Shown: in pieces, positions 7,156 to 16,209 of the stretch | Position numbering within the stretch: the stretch's first letter is position 1 | Layout: each line of letters opens with the position of its first letter | NCBI RefSeq assembly: GCF_014647795.1 | Contig: NZ_BMPW01000021.1 | Span: 62,001-126,000, forward strand | Length of the DNA: 64,000 nucleotides | DNA from: Actinoplanes campanulatus | GTDB taxonomy: Bacteria > Actinomycetota > Actinomycetes > Mycobacteriales > Micromonosporaceae | Reading direction: 5' to 3' | Position numbers and translations under genes: made by a program | The notes under the pieces: model-generated | The model's database searches: none | What the model was told of the DNA's origin: nothing | What the model saw: only the letters and a program-made list of their open reading frames with translations

Positions 7156-7322
7156 AGCGCTTCGGCAGCCGGAACCGGCTGCGCCGCCACCTGCGCGACG
7201 TGGCCGCCATCTGCCCCGCCCAGATGTGGCTGTCCAGCGGCTACGTGCTCAACCGCTGCGAACTCGACGCCGGACACGGCGGCAAGCACAAGGACGGCTG
7301 CATGCGATGGGGGAGCGAGTGA
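7152..7322 (+). CDS. small Cys/His protein, 56 aa
   Basis: GTGA overlap at the start and another at the end. A basic N-terminus (RNRLRRHLRD) is followed by a C...C...H...H pattern (NRCELDAGHGGKHKDGC) typical of tiny phage zinc-binding proteins. Role unknown. Confidence 0.5.
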   Translation: MKRFGSRNRLRRHLRDVAAICPAQMWLSSGYVLNRCELDAGHGGKHKDGCMRWGSE

Positions 7323-8263
7323 GCGACGACCTGTGTGTCATCTGCGGCGACCGACCAGCCCACGGGGCCTACGGGTGCACCGAGTGCCTGGCCCGCACCC
7401 GACGGCTGCTCGGCGAGGTAGGCGACATGGCCCAGGCGGCCCGGGACGTCGCCCAGCGGCAGGCCGTACGCGGCACCGGAGGCGGGACGGTCGGCAAGCC
7501 CGGATCGCAACTGCCCCTCGGCCTCGAAACCACCTCGCGGCTCGACGCGGTCCAGAACGCGCTCACCACCCTGGCGCGCGACATCGCCGAGACCCGTGGC
7601 GTAGAGATCCCCCGTCCGCCCGCTGTACGGCCCGCCAGCGGCCCGACATGCGCCCGCCCATGGTCGTGTAACCATGGATCATGTCGAGCGCTCAGGGAGC
7701 CGCTCAGGGCCTCGGATGAGATCGAGTGGGTGGCGCGGTGGCTCGTCGATCAGGTCGAGTGGAGCCGTCACCGGCCTGCTGTCGACGAGTTCGTGCGCGA
7801 CGTCGAGGCGAGCCACCGGATCATCCGCAGCCTGGCGAGCGGGCCACGGGAGCGGATCTACCTCGGGACGTGCGGGGCGCCGTTCGTCCCGATCGCGCCG
7901 GAGGTCGCCGAGGAGCACGGCATCAACCCGGCGGTCGCGAGGCTGGGACTCGCGCCCTGCGTCGAGCCGCTCTACGGCCGCCTCGGCGCCGGCAAGGCCA
8001 CCTGCCGGACGTGCGGGGCAGAACACAACCCCGACCAGCGCATCGCCGAGCGGACCGCCCTCGCCCACAGCTACCGGTACACGGCCGCCGAGATCGAGCA
8101 GGCATACCCCGGCGTCGTCCACCGCACCAACATCGGGAGGTGGCGCAAAGCCGGACTACTCACGGTTCACGGGGAGCACGAAGGCAACCCGCTGTACGCG
8201 CTCGACGAAGTGCTGGCCCTGGTGGCCATGAAGGAGCAGGAGCAGGCTCGCCAACACGTGTGA
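7319..8263 (+). CDS. zinc-finger/HTH DNA-binding protein, 314 aa
   Basis: The GTG at 7319 overlaps the previous stop (ATG 7307 is a slightly longer alternative). The N-terminus holds two CxxC pairs (CVICGDRP, CTECL); a second zinc site lies near residue 235 (CRTCGAEHN); the C-terminal 75 residues read like a MerR/HTH-type reader (AAEIEQAYPGVVHRTNIGRW). It is the last gene of the early block and is followed by a terminator, so it may regulate the switch to the late genes. That role is inferred from position only. Confidence 0.6.
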   Translation: MSDDLCVICGDRPAHGAYGCTECLARTRRLLGEVGDMAQAARDVAQRQAVRGTGGGTVGKPGSQLPLGLETTSRLDAVQNALTTLARDIAETRGVEIPRPPAVRPASGPTCARPWSCNHGSCRALREPLRASDEIEWVARWLVDQVEWSRHRPAVDEFVRDVEASHRIIRSLASGPRERIYLGTCGAPFVPIAPEVAEEHGINPAVARLGLAPCVEPLYGRLGAGKATCRTCGAEHNPDQRIAERTALAHSYRYTAAEIEQAYPGVVHRTNIGRWRKAGLLTVHGEHEGNPLYALDEVLALVAMKEQEQARQHV

Positions 8264-8355
8264 CACCCGCTTGCAGTGCGGCGGATCAAGGTGTCACAAT
8301 CACGCTCTGGGACAGGTGCGCCTACAGGGCCGCTGACCAGGCACAGACCACGATC

Positions 8356-8380
8356 AGGCCCCCGTCGCTAGCGGGGGCCT
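8356..8380 (+). terminator. terminator of the early operon
   Basis: A perfect 8-bp G/C stem (8356-8363 with 8373-8380), extendable by a G-C pair, and a 7-9-base loop, followed by a mildly T-rich stretch. It ends the long early run after the 314-aa DNA-binding gene. Confidence 0.65.
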
Positions 8381-8424
8381 TCGTCGTATCCAGACTCCGG
8401 TGCGGACCGGACGGCGGGGAAACC

Positions 8425-8462
8425 GGGGCGCACAGCAACTGGGCTGGTGAGCTGTGCGCCCC
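8425..8462 (+). promoter_or_regulatory. 12-bp perfect inverted repeat before the HNH gene
   Basis: 8425-8436 pairs exactly with 8451-8462 around a 14-base loop, just upstream of the GGAGG at 8471-8475 that serves the HNH gene. It could hide or expose the ribosome site, or bind a regulator at the early/late boundary. Confidence 0.45.
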
Positions 8463-8480
8463 ACACCACAGGAGGCCAAC

Positions 8481-8786
8481 GTGGTGGACCCCTGGCAATC
8501 ACGGCGCCCACGCCAACGCGCACGCGAGGCGACGTTCCAGACCTGGGGCACAGACTGCTGGTGGTGCGGGCACCCAGGCGCATACGAGGTAGACCACCTA
8601 CACAGGCGTACTGACGGAGGGTCACCGTACGACGTGGCCAACCTCAGGCCATCGCACGGAAGTAACGCACCGTGCCCAGTCTGCGTGAGCCCCACTACAG
8701 GGCGTGCCCGCTGCTGCAACCAGGAGCGCAACCGCAAGCCGAGGGTTGACCGCGAGGCGATGAGCATCGACCCCAGTTGCATTTGA
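8481..8786 (+). CDS. HNH endonuclease
   Basis: 101 aa from GTG 8481 behind a good GGAGG. Zinc Cys pair C26/C29 and the HNH core D38-H39...N54...H59 with the second pair C65/C68 are all visible (EVDHLHRRTDGGS; NLRPSHGSNAPC). HNH proteins beside terminase genes help cut DNA during packaging in HK97-type phages, and this is the first gene of the late region, which supports that role. Confidence 0.85.
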   Translation: MVDPWQSRRPRQRAREATFQTWGTDCWWCGHPGAYEVDHLHRRTDGGSPYDVANLRPSHGSNAPCPVCVSPTTGRARCCNQERNRKPRVDREAMSIDPSCI

Positions 8787-8935
8787 CCTGGTCAGAGGCT
8801 CGCGCGCCAAGATTTTTTCAGGAGGGGGTAGGCGGAACACCCGCTGACCCTTTCCGCGTTTGTGTGCGCACGCAAATAAACCCAAGCCTGATCGCTACAG
8901 ACCGTAGTCAGTGACTCTGGGTAAGGGGGTTCCGG

Positions 8936-10123
8936 ATGCCATTCCCGGGGACGTTGACCCTGGTCACGGTCGGTATTCAGTGCGACCTTCCGCCCAGCGG
9001 TGCGGCCACCGGGTGGTTCGAATTCACCGCGGCCCGTCCACTGCTCGGGGGTGCCGACAACTCGATCGTCCCGCCGTTCACACTGCGGGCCGACCTGGCC
9101 GCCGACGGCTCCGGATCGGTCCAGCTGCCGGCCAACAACGATCCGCAATGGAGCCCGACCGGCTGGTCATACGCCGTTGAGGGACGGGTTAACGGGGCCA
9201 CGATCACCGGCACCCTCCAGCTCGACTACCAGACCGCCAGCGTGCAGCTCGCCGACCTACTCCAGGTCGACGGCACCGCAACCGCGGGAACCTCGTACCT
9301 GCTCACCTCGCAGCGGTCCGTCGCCTCCGGAGTCGCCGGGCTCGACGCCGACGGCGACGTCATCGACGCGGCAGGCAACAAGATCGTCGGCGGTGGGGCC
9401 AGCGGAACACCGGCAGGCACCGTCACCGCCGAAACCAGCTACGGCCGGTCCTCGACGGCCGGCGCCGCATCGACCTACTCCCGCGGCGACCACACCCACG
9501 GCACCCCGGCCGCACCCACCGCCTCACAGATCTCCGACTCCACGGCCACCGGCCGAGCGGTACTGACCGCCGCCGACGCCGCCGCGGCCCGAACCGCGAT
9601 CGGTGCCGGCACGTCCAGCCTGGCACTCGGCGAGACCGACTCGACAGCCGCCGCCGGAGACCACACCCACGCGGGCGGCGGCACGGTCGCCATCGCCCAC
9701 GGCTACGTCACCACCGGCGACGTCACCCCGCAGACCATCGGCTCATGGGCCGCACTCACCGGCGGGCCCACGTTCTCGATCGCCGCAGTCGCCGGGGATG
9801 CCGTCGAGTTCTCCTGGGCCGGACTCCAGGCCACCGCCACCGGCCTGTTCTGGGACCTGTGCGTGCTGGTCGACGGCTCACCCGTGCGGTACGCGTCCAC
9901 CGGCACCGGCACGCCGGCCATCGAAGGCGACCCCGGGCTGTACCCGGACTCCGCCTTCCGGTCGAAGCCGGGCCTCGGCATGGTCGTCACCTGCGAATCC
10001 GGCGACCTCTCTGGCGGCACCATCACCTTCGGCTTCGCAATCTTGAATCCGTCCGGCGGAGGCAAGCTGTACGCCGGCGCCGCCTATCCGTTGCGGTACC
10101 GGGTCGCCAACTGGGGCTCCTGA
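8936..10123 (+). CDS. phage fibre-like structural protein, 395 aa
   Basis: ATG 8936 follows an AAGGGGG ribosome site. An N-terminal beta-rich domain (about residues 1-130) is followed by an Ala/Thr/Gly-rich shaft carrying two repeated fibre motifs (SRGDHTHGT and AAGDHTHAGG) and a C-terminal globular domain (about residues 255-395). GDHTHxG motifs are typical of trimeric tail fibres or surface fibres. Its place upstream of the terminase genes is unusual for a tail fibre. Confidence 0.65.
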   Translation: MPFPGTLTLVTVGIQCDLPPSGAATGWFEFTAARPLLGGADNSIVPPFTLRADLAADGSGSVQLPANNDPQWSPTGWSYAVEGRVNGATITGTLQLDYQTASVQLADLLQVDGTATAGTSYLLTSQRSVASGVAGLDADGDVIDAAGNKIVGGGASGTPAGTVTAETSYGRSSTAGAASTYSRGDHTHGTPAAPTASQISDSTATGRAVLTAADAAAARTAIGAGTSSLALGETDSTAAAGDHTHAGGGTVAIAHGYVTTGDVTPQTIGSWAALTGGPTFSIAAVAGDAVEFSWAGLQATATGLFWDLCVLVDGSPVRYASTGTGTPAIEGDPGLYPDSAFRSKPGLGMVVTCESGDLSGGTITFGFAILNPSGGGKLYAGAAYPLRYRVANWGS

Positions 10124-10422
10124 TGTCGGTGCGCGACGCCCTCGAGGCGGACCTCGAGCAGATGCCCGCCGCCGTCCAGTCCAGCACCCTCGCCGCGGTG
10201 GCACGCAACCTGGCCGACGTCCTCGACGAGGGCTGCGGGGCCCGAGACTCCGCTGCGGTGGCCAAGGAGATGCGGGCCGCACTCACCGATCTACGGGCCA
10301 TGGCCGACGCTGCGCCGGAGGAGGCTGACCCGATCGATGATCTCAGCCGGCGCCGTGTTGATCGGATCACAGACCCCCCGCTACCGGGCCGTTCCGCAGG
10401 GGGCGGTGTCCACCTGGGGTGA
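10123..10422 (+). CDS. terminase small subunit-like protein
   Basis: 99 aa starting in a TGATG overlap. Helical and acidic, with the stretch AAVAKEMRAALTDLRAMA and a basic tail (SRRRVDRIT) as in actinophage small terminases, which recognise the packaging site and recruit the large subunit. The 3' end overlaps the start of the large subunit gene. The assignment rests on pattern and position. Confidence 0.6.
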   Translation: MSVRDALEADLEQMPAAVQSSTLAAVARNLADVLDEGCGARDSAAVAKEMRAALTDLRAMADAAPEEADPIDDLSRRRVDRITDPPLPGRSAGGGVHLG

Positions 10423-11908
10423 CGAAGCCATCGACCTGATGGCCACGGTCGGGGTGACGCTCGATCCGGGCCAGCGGGAGACCATCTGCGATGGCATGTC
10501 CGAGGGCGCCGACAGGAAGTGGCTGGCGTCCGAGGTTGCGGACGTCGAGCCGCGGCAGAACGGCAAGGGCGTGATCCTGGAGACCCGCGCGCTGTCGGGG
10601 CTGCTGCTGGTCAAAGAGCCGCTGATCATCTGGACGGCGCACGAGTTCAAGACCGCGCATCAGGGCTTCATGCGGATGCGCCACTACTTTGACAACTACG
10701 ACCACCTGCGCAAGCGGGTCCGTACGATCCGGTCGTCGACACACTCCACCGAGATCATCCTCAAGACCGGGCAGACGCTGGCGTTCCTCGCCCGGTCCGG
10801 CGGATCCGGCCGGGGCTTCGCCGGCGTCAGTCCGCTGTTCCTCGACGAGGCGTTCGCGCTCACCGCCGAGCAGGTCGCGGCGATCATGTACGCCACATCG
10901 GCGGCCGCGAACCCGCAGGTCTGGTACATGTCCTCGGCGCCGCTCGCCGATTCCGAGGTGCTGCGCGAGACATGCAAGCGCGGCCGGCGCGGCGCCCGCG
11001 GCCTGGTCTACTACGAGTGGTCGGCGCGCGGCCGCTACGACGACCTGTTCAAACTCGTCGAGCAGAACAAGGCACTGTCCGACGAGGACGAGGACACGGC
11101 CGAAGGGCAGGAGCTGCGCGGCCGCCTGTTCGCCGCGGTCGCCGAGGCGAACCGGGCGTTCGGGATTCGCATCTCCGAGTCGTCAATCCTGCGCGAGGTC
11201 CGCGCCACCGGCGTCGAGCAGTTCCTGCGCGAGCGGCTCGGTGTGTACTCCGAGCTGGAGACCGGCGCCGCGATCGATGCCGAGCGGTGGAAGAAGCTCG
11301 GTGATCCGGAGTCGCGCCGTGACGGCGATGTGGCCATCGCCGTCGACATCGCCCCCGAACGGGACTGGGCTGCGATCGGTCTGTACGGCCACCGTGCCGA
11401 CGACCTCGGTCACGTGCAGCTAATCCACTACGGCCCGGTCGCCGGCCTGCTCGACAAGATCGCCGAGTACCGTGACGCCCTCGATCCGGTCGCGGTCGGC
11501 ATGGCCCGCGGCACGTACGCGTCGCTGCGCGAGGACCTCAAGAAGCGCGGCATCATCCGGCCCGAGGACCGCGGCGACGACGACGAGCCGAGCCGCAGCG
11601 ACGACAAGGATCCCCGGCGTGGCGACCTGGTCGTGCTCGGCGGAACCGACATGGCGGCCGCGTGCGGGCAGATCCTTGACGCCACCAAGGAGTCGACGAT
11701 CCGGCACGTGCCGGCCAAGCAGCTCGACGACGCGGTCGGCGTCGGCAAGACGCGGCGTACCGGTGAGTCGATCGCCTGGGCGCGTACCGATCGGGCCGTA
11801 GACATCACCGCCCTGGTCGCGGTCACCGAAGCCCGGTGGTCCTTCTACGCCCGGCGGGATGCGAAGCCGCGGGAAGACGAATACGACCCGCTGGGCAACA
11901 TCTTCTGA
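10337..11908 (+). CDS. terL: terminase large subunit (packaging ATPase/nuclease)
   Basis: 523 aa. The Walker A-like segment RQNGKG is at residues 73-78, Walker B LFLDEA has D170/E171, and the RNase H-like nuclease begins with AVDIAPERDWAAIGLYG near residue 336. The enzyme pumps DNA into proheads and cuts concatemers. With ATG 10337 the gene overlaps the small subunit by 86 bases; GTG 10352 is a close alternative. Order TerS-TerL-portal-protease-capsid is the classic HK97 head cluster. Confidence 0.9.
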   Translation: MISAGAVLIGSQTPRYRAVPQGAVSTWGDEAIDLMATVGVTLDPGQRETICDGMSEGADRKWLASEVADVEPRQNGKGVILETRALSGLLLVKEPLIIWTAHEFKTAHQGFMRMRHYFDNYDHLRKRVRTIRSSTHSTEIILKTGQTLAFLARSGGSGRGFAGVSPLFLDEAFALTAEQVAAIMYATSAAANPQVWYMSSAPLADSEVLRETCKRGRRGARGLVYYEWSARGRYDDLFKLVEQNKALSDEDEDTAEGQELRGRLFAAVAEANRAFGIRISESSILREVRATGVEQFLRERLGVYSELETGAAIDAERWKKLGDPESRRDGDVAIAVDIAPERDWAAIGLYGHRADDLGHVQLIHYGPVAGLLDKIAEYRDALDPVAVGMARGTYASLREDLKKRGIIRPEDRGDDDEPSRSDDKDPRRGDLVVLGGTDMAAACGQILDATKESTIRHVPAKQLDDAVGVGKTRRTGESIAWARTDRAVDITALVAVTEARWSFYARRDAKPREDEYDPLGNIF

Positions 11909-11920
11909 AAGGGGTTCCCG

Positions 11921-12133
11921 GTGACGGTGCTCGCCGCGCGGCTACGCCCGCGCTGGGACCTGGCCACCGGCCGGATCGCCACCCTGGCCGGCGCGCTGGT
12001 CGGCAAGATCGGCCGCGGCCTACCCGGCATCGGCGGCCCCCTACTGGTGGCATTCGGGCTGTGGCTGGCGTGGGCGCCCCTCGGTTTCATCTTCGCCGGC
12101 CTGGCGCTCTGGGCGCTCGACAGGCGGGTCTGA
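11921..12133 (+). CDS. small membrane protein between terminase and portal, 70 aa
   Basis: GTG 11921 follows an AAAGGGG site. Two hydrophobic stretches (TLAGALVGKIGRGLPGIGG; LLVAFGLWLAWAPLGFIF) suggest two membrane passes with Arg-rich ends. The TGATG overlap couples it to the portal gene. Function unknown; membrane proteins occur at this position in some actinophages. Confidence 0.5.
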   Translation: MTVLAARLRPRWDLATGRIATLAGALVGKIGRGLPGIGGPLLVAFGLWLAWAPLGFIFAGLALWALDRRV

Positions 12134-13320
12134 TGGGCATCTGGTTCCGCAAGCCTCAGCCCGAACGGCGCAGCCTGCCACGGCAGGAGATGAGCGGCCC
12201 GCCGTCGTTCGCCAGCGTCGACCTGTCGTCGGCCGAGTCGAGCCTTCAGTCGATCGCGGTGCACTCCTCCGTCGACCTCATCGCGTCGCTCGGCTCCGAA
12301 CTGCCGGTGCACGTCTACGCCGGCGAGGGCGCCGCCCGGACCAAGAAGCCGACCCCCGGCTACCTGCTCGACCCGGCCGGCGACGGGAACGGCTTGCCCG
12401 ACTGGGCCTACCAGCTGCTCACGTCGTGGCTACTGCGCGGCAACGGCTACGGCGACATCCTCACCATCGCGCCGTCCGGATACCCCACCCAGGTCCGGCT
12501 GTTCCACCCCGACGAGATCGGCGGCTGGATCGACCAGTCCGGCAACCCGGTGTGGACCGTCAACGGCAAACGCATCGAGACGTCACGGTTCTGGCACCGC
12601 CGCGTCAACCCGATCCCGGACCGCGTCCAGGGCCTGGGCCCAATCAGCATGCACGCCACTCAAATCGGGCTGTCCCTGACGACCACCAGGTACGGGCTGC
12701 AGTGGTTCGGCGACGGCGCTCACCCAGGCGGCATGCTCACCAACGAGCTGACCGACCTCAAGCCCGAGCAGGCCAAAACCGCCAAGGACCGCTTCATGGC
12801 CGCAGTCCGCGGATCCCGGGAGCCGGTCGTGCTGGGCCGCGGCTGGAAGTACCAGAACATCCAGGTCGCGCCGGAAGAGTCGCAGTTCCTGGAGACCCAG
12901 GGCTACACCGAGGCCCAGTGCTGCCGGATCTTCGGTCCCGGCATCGCCGAGATCCTCGGCTACGAATCCGGCGGGTCGCTGACCTACGCCAACGTCGAGA
13001 GCAGATCAACACACCTGCTCGTCTACAGCCTGAACAAATGGCTGCGCCGGCTGGAGCGTGTGCTCACCGACATGCTGCCCCGGCCCTGGTATGCGCGCCT
13101 CGACCGCGACGCGCTGTTGCAGGCGACCGCGCTGGACCGCTGGAAGGTCTACCAGCTCCAGCTCAGCACCAAGGCCCGTGCGATCAACGAGGTCCGCGAC
13201 GACGAGGACTGGGGCCCGGTGCCGTGGGGCGACGGCCCCGCCGAAGAACCTCCGCCCGCGCCGCCGGCCGAGCCGCAAGACGAACCCGACGACGAACCCG
13301 ACGAGGGCGAGGGGAACTGA
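12133..13320 (+). CDS. HK97-family portal protein
   Basis: 395 aa, normal for the family. Recognisable segments are the N-terminal VYAGEGA strand, LTSWLLRGNGYGDI, PDRVQGLGPI, the NELTDL and FGPGIAEILGYESGGSLTYANVE region, and an acidic Pro-rich C-terminal tail. Twelve copies form the DNA entry channel of the prohead and dock the terminase. It ends in an ATGA-type overlap with the protease. Confidence 0.92.
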   Translation: MGIWFRKPQPERRSLPRQEMSGPPSFASVDLSSAESSLQSIAVHSSVDLIASLGSELPVHVYAGEGAARTKKPTPGYLLDPAGDGNGLPDWAYQLLTSWLLRGNGYGDILTIAPSGYPTQVRLFHPDEIGGWIDQSGNPVWTVNGKRIETSRFWHRRVNPIPDRVQGLGPISMHATQIGLSLTTTRYGLQWFGDGAHPGGMLTNELTDLKPEQAKTAKDRFMAAVRGSREPVVLGRGWKYQNIQVAPEESQFLETQGYTEAQCCRIFGPGIAEILGYESGGSLTYANVESRSTHLLVYSLNKWLRRLERVLTDMLPRPWYARLDRDALLQATALDRWKVYQLQLSTKARAINEVRDDEDWGPVPWGDGPAEEPPPAPPAEPQDEPDDEPDEGEGN

Positions 13321-14138
13321 TGGACACGCTCACGCTGCCCGACCTGGACGTCGTGCGGACCACCCTGATCGCGTGCGAGCTGCGCGCCGACGACGAGGCC
13401 GGCGACGACCTGGGCGTCATGGACGTCCGCTGGTCGCCGTTCAACTCGTGGTACCGCATCGACTCGATGTGGGAGGGATCGTTCCTCGAACGGTCCGCGC
13501 CGGGCGCGTTCAAGCGCACCATCAAGGCCCACAACTCGGCCGCCGCCGAAGACGCCCACAACATCAAGACCCTCTTCAACCACGGCATGGACTTCCACAT
13601 CGGCGACAAGATCCTCGGCCGGATCGAGAAGCTTCGCGAAGAGGCCGACTCCCCGGTGTCGCAGGTGCGCCTGTTCGACACCTCCTACAACCGGGACCTG
13701 CTGCCCGGCCTGCGTGCCGGTGTCTACGGCAGCTCGTTCATGTTCCGCGTCGTCAAGGACGAATGGAACAACGAGCCCGGCGCCAGCGACCACAACCCCG
13801 ACGGCCTGCCCGAACGCACCCTCAAAGAGGTCCGCGTCTTCGAGGCAGGCCCGGTCACCTGGCCGGCGAACCCGGCCGCCAGCTCCGGCATGCGCTGCAT
13901 GTCCGGCACCGACATGTACTACGAGCACCTGGCCCGCCTCGACCCGCACCGGGTCGAGGGCATGCGGGCACGCCTCACCGCACTCCGCGGCAGCCGACCC
14001 GACACCGTCACTCGGCCGGCCGACGGACCCGCGACAGTACCGACCGCCGACCCGGCTTCGCGCCACTCGGACGGGAACCGCCGCGGCGAACGCGCCCGGC
14101 GTATCCGTGAAGCGCGGCTCGCCGCGTTCCAGTCCTGA
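13320..14138 (+). CDS. HK97-family prohead maturation protease
   Basis: 272 aa. The U35-type catalytic His (H88 in LFNHGMD) and Ser (S138 in VYGSSFMF) are present, and KEVRVFEAGPVTWPANPAA is the usual C-terminal strand of the protease fold. It cleaves the N-terminal delta domain of the capsid protein and itself during head maturation. The last 60 residues are a basic, disordered extension. Confidence 0.9.
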   Translation: MDTLTLPDLDVVRTTLIACELRADDEAGDDLGVMDVRWSPFNSWYRIDSMWEGSFLERSAPGAFKRTIKAHNSAAAEDAHNIKTLFNHGMDFHIGDKILGRIEKLREEADSPVSQVRLFDTSYNRDLLPGLRAGVYGSSFMFRVVKDEWNNEPGASDHNPDGLPERTLKEVRVFEAGPVTWPANPAASSGMRCMSGTDMYYEHLARLDPHRVEGMRARLTALRGSRPDTVTRPADGPATVPTADPASRHSDGNRRGERARRIREARLAAFQS

Positions 14139-14155
14139 GAAGGGAACCGCTCTCC

Positions 14156-15532
14156 ATGAAGACTTTGGAGGAGCTGCGCGCCCGGCAGTCGGAGATCGCC
14201 GACGAGCTGCGCGCGCTGAACGACGAGATCGGCAACGCCGACCCGACCACCGAACAGCAGGCCCGCTGGGACTCCCTCGACGCCGAGGAGAAGGACCTGC
14301 GCGAGACCCGCATCCCCGCGGCCGAGCGCGCCGCCCGGGTCGCCGACTCGCGTGCCCGCTGGCAGTCCACCCGGTTCTCCAGCAAGCCCGGCACGTTCGA
14401 CGCCCTGAACAACCCGGCCGCCGGCCGGCAGGAACTCGTCGACTCGCTGATCCGCGCCAACGAGCACCGCGACATCGAAGGCCCCAACCAGGCCCACTTC
14501 GAGTGGGTGATCAAGCGGCACGCCGGTGACACCGCCTGGGCGGCGAACCTGCTGGCCCGGTCCCGCCCGGAGTACCAGTCCGGCTTCGCGAAGCTGATGA
14601 TGGGCCGCGCCGAGCTGCTCACCGCCGAAGAGCGGACCGCAATGTCGGTCGGCTCCAACACCAACGGCGGCTACCTGCTCCCGACCCACCTCGACCCGAC
14701 GATCATCCTCACCAACTCGGGCAGCTCCAACAACATCCGGCAGATCTCCCGCGTGGTCACCCTCACCCAGGGCACCACCTGGAACGGCGTCACCTCGGCC
14801 GGCGTCACCGCCTCGTGGGACGGCGAGCTCGCGGAGGTCTCCGACGACACCCCGACCCTGGGCCGAGTGTCGATCGCAACCAACATCGCGCAGGCGTTCG
14901 TCCAGGCGTCGATCGCGGCGTTCGACGACATCGACAACCTCGCCTCCGACGTGATGATGATGTTCGCCGACGCCCGCGACCGCCTCGAGGGCGCCGCGCA
15001 CGCCACCGGCTCCGGCGCCAGCAACCAGCCGAAGGGCATCGTCACCGCGCTGGACGCGTCCACCTCGGTCGAGATCACGTCGACCACGGCGGCGACCATC
15101 GGCGAGGTCGACATCCACGCCGTCTACCGGGGCGTGCCGGTCCGCTGGCGCAACCGGTCGACGTGGCTGACCAACCCGCTGTACAACCTGGCCATCAAGC
15201 GCCTCGGCACCGCGGTCTCCAGCGCGTTCTCCGGCGACCTGACCCAGCCGGTGACCGACCGGATCCTGGGCCGCCCGGTCGTCGAGAGCGACGACATGCC
15301 GACCACCCAGACGACCACGAGCCTCGACAACGAGATCGTCTTCGGCGACTTCTCGAACTACGTGATCGTCGACAAGCCGGGCGGCATGTCCGTCGAGTAC
15401 ATCCCGCACCTGTTCAACACGAACGCGAACCTGCCCGACGGCCGCCGTGGCTGGTACGCGTACTGGCGCACCGGTGCCGACTGCGTGAACCTGTCGGCGT
15501 TCCGGCTGCTTCAAGATAAAACGTCGGCCTAG
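14156..15532 (+). CDS. HK97-fold major capsid protein
   Basis: 458 aa. The first about 90 residues are a charged coiled coil (MKTLEELRARQSEIADEL) that should serve as the cleavable scaffolding domain. The HK97 core follows (NGGYLLPTHLDPTII, TAGVTASWDGE-type strands, NQPKGIVTA, RNRSTWLTNPLYN, GRPVVESDDMP, FGDFSNYVIVDK). It is followed not by the next head gene but by an inserted nuclease gene, so the C-terminus (LLQDKTSA) could have been affected. Confidence 0.92.
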   Translation: MKTLEELRARQSEIADELRALNDEIGNADPTTEQQARWDSLDAEEKDLRETRIPAAERAARVADSRARWQSTRFSSKPGTFDALNNPAAGRQELVDSLIRANEHRDIEGPNQAHFEWVIKRHAGDTAWAANLLARSRPEYQSGFAKLMMGRAELLTAEERTAMSVGSNTNGGYLLPTHLDPTIILTNSGSSNNIRQISRVVTLTQGTTWNGVTSAGVTASWDGELAEVSDDTPTLGRVSIATNIAQAFVQASIAAFDDIDNLASDVMMMFADARDRLEGAAHATGSGASNQPKGIVTALDASTSVEITSTTAATIGEVDIHAVYRGVPVRWRNRSTWLTNPLYNLAIKRLGTAVSSAFSGDLTQPVTDRILGRPVVESDDMPTTQTTTSLDNEIVFGDFSNYVIVDKPGGMSVEYIPHLFNTNANLPDGRRGWYAYWRTGADCVNLSAFRLLQDKTSA

Positions 15533-15578
15533 CACTGGTCTTATTCCAGTCAAGCGCAAGTCTTGTAGGCTGCGGGGC

Positions 15579-16193
15579 ATGGATGCCCGTGCCCCGCAGG
15601 CCAAGACATGCTGCATCGAGAGTTGCGACAAGCCGTCCTTCACGCGCGGATGGTGCTCAATGCACTACTCGCGCTGGCAGCGACACGGTGACCCGCTCGC
15701 GCAACTGCGCTCCTCCCCGACGCCTCCAGACGCCGTCGAGAAGCGATGCTCGCGCTGCACCCAGACCAAGCCGGTCGACCAGTTCGATCGGCGCAAGGGC
15801 GCGAAGAACCGCCCCGGTTCCCTTAAGGGCTACTGCCGGGAGTGCGACAAGGAGTACTACCGGGAGTACGTCAGCTCTGCTGGTGGCCGTGAACGCGCAC
15901 GAGTGGCTCGCTCTGGCTGGAGCAAGCGGAACCACGAGTACTTCCTGAAGTACCGCTACGACATCACGCTCGCCGACTACGAGGCGCTGATGGCGGCCCA
16001 GGGTGGCCGGTGCGCGATCTGCGGAACGGACCAGCCCGGCGGCAACTTCACCAAGTGGGCCGTCGATCACTGCCACAACAGCAGCAAGGTCCGTGGCTTG
16101 CTGTGCGGCTCCTGCAACCTGGGCATCGGACAGCTCGGCGACGACCCGGCGCGCCTCCGCGCCGCCGCCGACTACATCGAGCGCCACCGCTAA
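15579..16193 (+). CDS. endonuclease VII-like HNH nuclease (free-standing homing type)
   Basis: 204 aa. Two N-terminal zinc modules (C11/C12/C16...C26/H29 and C57/C60...C86/C89) precede a C-terminal endonuclease VII-type core: C145/C148, D163-H164-C165-H166, C176/C179-N180, then LGDDPARLRAAADYI. Such genes often move between phage genomes. It separates the capsid gene from the next head gene, has its own terminator just behind it and a short A/T-richer lead-in, and is therefore probably a later insertion. Confidence 0.8.
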   Translation: MDARAPQAKTCCIESCDKPSFTRGWCSMHYSRWQRHGDPLAQLRSSPTPPDAVEKRCSRCTQTKPVDQFDRRKGAKNRPGSLKGYCRECDKEYYREYVSSAGGRERARVARSGWSKRNHEYFLKYRYDITLADYEALMAAQGGRCAICGTDQPGGNFTKWAVDHCHNSSKVRGLLCGSCNLGIGQLGDDPARLRAAADYIERHR

Positions 16194-16209
16194 CAGATCA
16201 CGATCCAGA

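Noticed and set aside
13919-15643. Very long minus-strand frames opposite capsid, tape-measure and minor tail genes (also 19593-21449, 21550-23694, 60081-63176 upstream part)
   Set aside because: They are antisense shadows of high-G+C coding genes, with no family signature, no ribosome site and extreme Arg/Gly/Val composition. The sense genes are recognisable.
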